Origin: Lutraria lutraria
Lineage: Eukaryota; Mollusca; Bivalvia; Venerida; Mactridae
DNA length: 64,000 nt
Direction: 5' to 3'
Assembly: GCA_964023205.1 (NCBI GenBank)
Contig: OZ026833.1
Coordinates: 32,328,830-32,392,829 of the forward strand
This document shows, piece after piece, positions 61,835-64,000 of this stretch. Both the position numbers and the translations under genes were made by a program. The notes beneath the pieces were generated by a model. The model had not been told where the DNA came from. It was given only the letters and a program-made list of their open reading frames with translations, and searched no databases. Within the stretch, counting starts at the first letter, position 1. Every line of letters starts with the position of its first letter.

Positions 61835-64000
61835 TAGTTCATGCGGTCCCGTGTTTCTCTCTTTGCTTCAATTTCGTGTAAGCTAAACCTGCAGGCAAAA
61901 CCGCATGCTTTCAAAAAACAGTGAAATACATACAATAATGTGTTACTTTATATCAAGTAAAATTATGTGTTTTTACTTTTTGAATTGCATTATTTCGTCA
62001 ATTCAAATTTCCGAATATACTCCATTATATTACAGGGATAACTGGTGTATCTGTGAGATAATCTGTCAGTTGTGTGCTTAAAACTATGGATTTTATACGA
62101 CAGCAATGCATCATTGTATGGTGAAAACAATCGAAGAATTTGGCTCAATATGATATTTTGAAAACAAAAACCGTCTAAACATATATCATTTGACACGTAT
62201 ATTTAACCAGAGGCTAGTTTTCTTCAACGCTGACAGAGCGGACAGTATTGTTTAGATACATCCCTTAATTTTTCGTTTTCACTTATAAATCAAATAACAT
62301 TATGCTAACCAAGGGATTGATGACGTCATCTTCACTGCATCTACGTCCCCATGACGCAGATTTGACCGGACGCATGCTTTATTGGATAGAAGAAGTTTAC
62401 TATGATTATTTATTTATCATTCTCTAATCTGCACATCTGAACTTCGGAAAGGGTTATATGACAAGCATTGTCCCATAAAATCTTCAAGAAACAGATCCCT
62501 TCTGTAGAGAAAATAGTTCAGATAAAAATGATACAAAAAGGAGAAATAATGTTAACAGGCATTAAATACATGGACGAGGACATTAAAATACCGTTGCATT
62601 TACACTATTGCCAAACCAATGCCGCCCAAATTTATTAGTCTACGTTCTATATTGTTCCTTATTTGCTGTCAAAAAATGTTCGCTTTCATAACATTATTGA
62701 CATTCACAACTGCATGTTATCACCTTAGTATAACAGTTCGCGAGCTATTAATGTAATTCGTGAACGAAAAGTCATCATATTTAAAATAATCCATACTTCT
62801 GCCAATAAAACTGACAAGTTCAAAGCGTCATATCGCCATAATGCTGATTAAATGTGTCTTATCAAAATTCCCATTACCCCATAATGTAATTTAATATCAT
62901 TTTGCTTCGTTCTTGTGTTTAGAATCAACATTTAAAACAATAAATGAATATTTGTACAATATCTCAGCAACAGTATTATATGCAAATGTATCTCCAAGTG
63001 ACTCGATTAGAAGCGCCACGATTTACGCATGCTTGAAACCAGTCAGATTGTATAATATTGTTATCATTACATTTATTTGAGTCTTATCTTATTCCTATGG
63101 GAACTTACTATATTAGTGAGATTGGCGATTCTAAGATACAAACTCATACGTTTTATCGAATTTACAGTTACTGACATAATGCATTTGTATTGATATATAA
63201 AGCGATTTAAACTCTCAAATGGGTCGTTTTGCTATAGGAATAGGAAATGGGAATTTATGACCATCACATTTTTTAGTGAAATTCTTGCTAAAAAATCATT
63301 ATTTGAAACGTTCAATCAAATTGCATTTTATAGATCTTAAATGCATTCCATATAAATGTGTTGCTTTGTCAGAATTATCAAAAATGAAACGAAAAGACAA
63401 AGAAGAAAATACATACGCAACCTTTAAGTATGATTCACAATGCCACCAGAAAGATGATTACTTCGATGTCTAAGCCAATACATGCTACATGAAAAACTTT
63501 ATCTTACAATTATCTTAGTGTAGTTACTTCGCCGACCTCAATCAACAACTTGAAGGTATATGGGCTTGACTTTCCTAAATTTCCTCTAATGTTACATCAA
63601 ATGTAATTCATTGGATTGTGTTCTTTTTTAGGATCAGTTCCAAAAGAAAAAAATCAATTTAATTGGGTTATTTGCTTCTACTCAGGTCTTGGGGATTGAA
63701 TTGAACATTGCGAAAGCAGCTCGATTTGAAAAAAATTGATTGGTGAGTGCATAGTGCTTTCTGCGCAATTATGCAGGTTTGATATTCATTTTGACTACTT
63801 AGTCGATAAACAGACCTATATATACGCGAAATGCAAGCTCTCATTCACAAACATGCGAGCTCGTCAACCCATATATCATTAAGTGTTTACGAGTAACACG
63901 AACAACTATAACAAAACGTTATGGGTAGACGAATTACCGGAAGCATATTGGTTTATGTTTTTTGTATGAAGTTGCTTTTTTCATAAAGGATATTGACTGT
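61835..64000. other. Non-coding, nothing recognised
   Basis: AT-rich; CATGCGGT near 61840 and ACCGCATG near 61900 form a loose inverted pair. No exon or repeat family identified. Confidence 0.5.

Overview
The window reads as nuclear DNA of a bivalve mollusc. It is AT-rich by eye, has no dense gene packing or operons, and any exons are short and separated by very long non-coding stretches. Several repeats match families I know from clam, mussel and oyster genomes: a hairpin-ended repeat starting AGCTCACATGTCAC, a repeat opening with the palindrome AGGGCCATGATGGCCCT, and tRNA-derived SINEs of the 'gactaacaatcg' and 'ggtttctgactt' types. The species cannot be read from the sequence; a heterodont clam is a guess.

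Only one piece of host gene is convincing. It is a 150-base exon on the minus strand (8197-8346) with a good acceptor and donor, encoding the start of the amino-terminal domain of an AMPA/kainate-type ionotropic glutamate receptor. The preceding (signal-peptide) exon would lie at higher coordinates and the following exons at lower ones; I could not identify either. Much of the window is therefore probably intron or upstream sequence of this gene, or intergenic. Four further exon-like or start-like stretches (1455-1562, 17218-17411, 29237-29449, 60544-60672) are listed at low confidence.

The rest is mostly layers of mobile DNA. At 17.7-20.0 kb, a Helitron/pearl-like element with about 143-bp internal tandem units abuts a 34-bp minisatellite, and a decayed Tc1/mariner element splits that minisatellite. 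At 38.7-41.7 kb, two copies of a TTAA-flanked MITE bracket a second hairpin-ended element, which itself carries a 403-bp TA-flanked MITE. A third, truncated TTAA MITE lies at 49.5 kb. All three TTAA MITEs carry a full CRE (TGACGTCA), an E-box and a TATAAATA box in the same order, like a small mobile promoter. Three copies of a pogo-like MITE, five tRNA-related SINEs, one LINE C-terminal fragment and five LINE 3' tails are scattered through the window.

Several inverted-repeat structures stand out: a 131-bp near-perfect palindrome at 59.9 kb, 25-32-bp inverted arms at 13.0, 60.6 and 61.6 kb, and an element at 9.7-10.6 kb bounded by arrays of the palindrome GAAAACGTTTTC. Long G or C runs lie beside several of these. 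I recognised no functional tRNA or rRNA gene and saw no CRISPR array.
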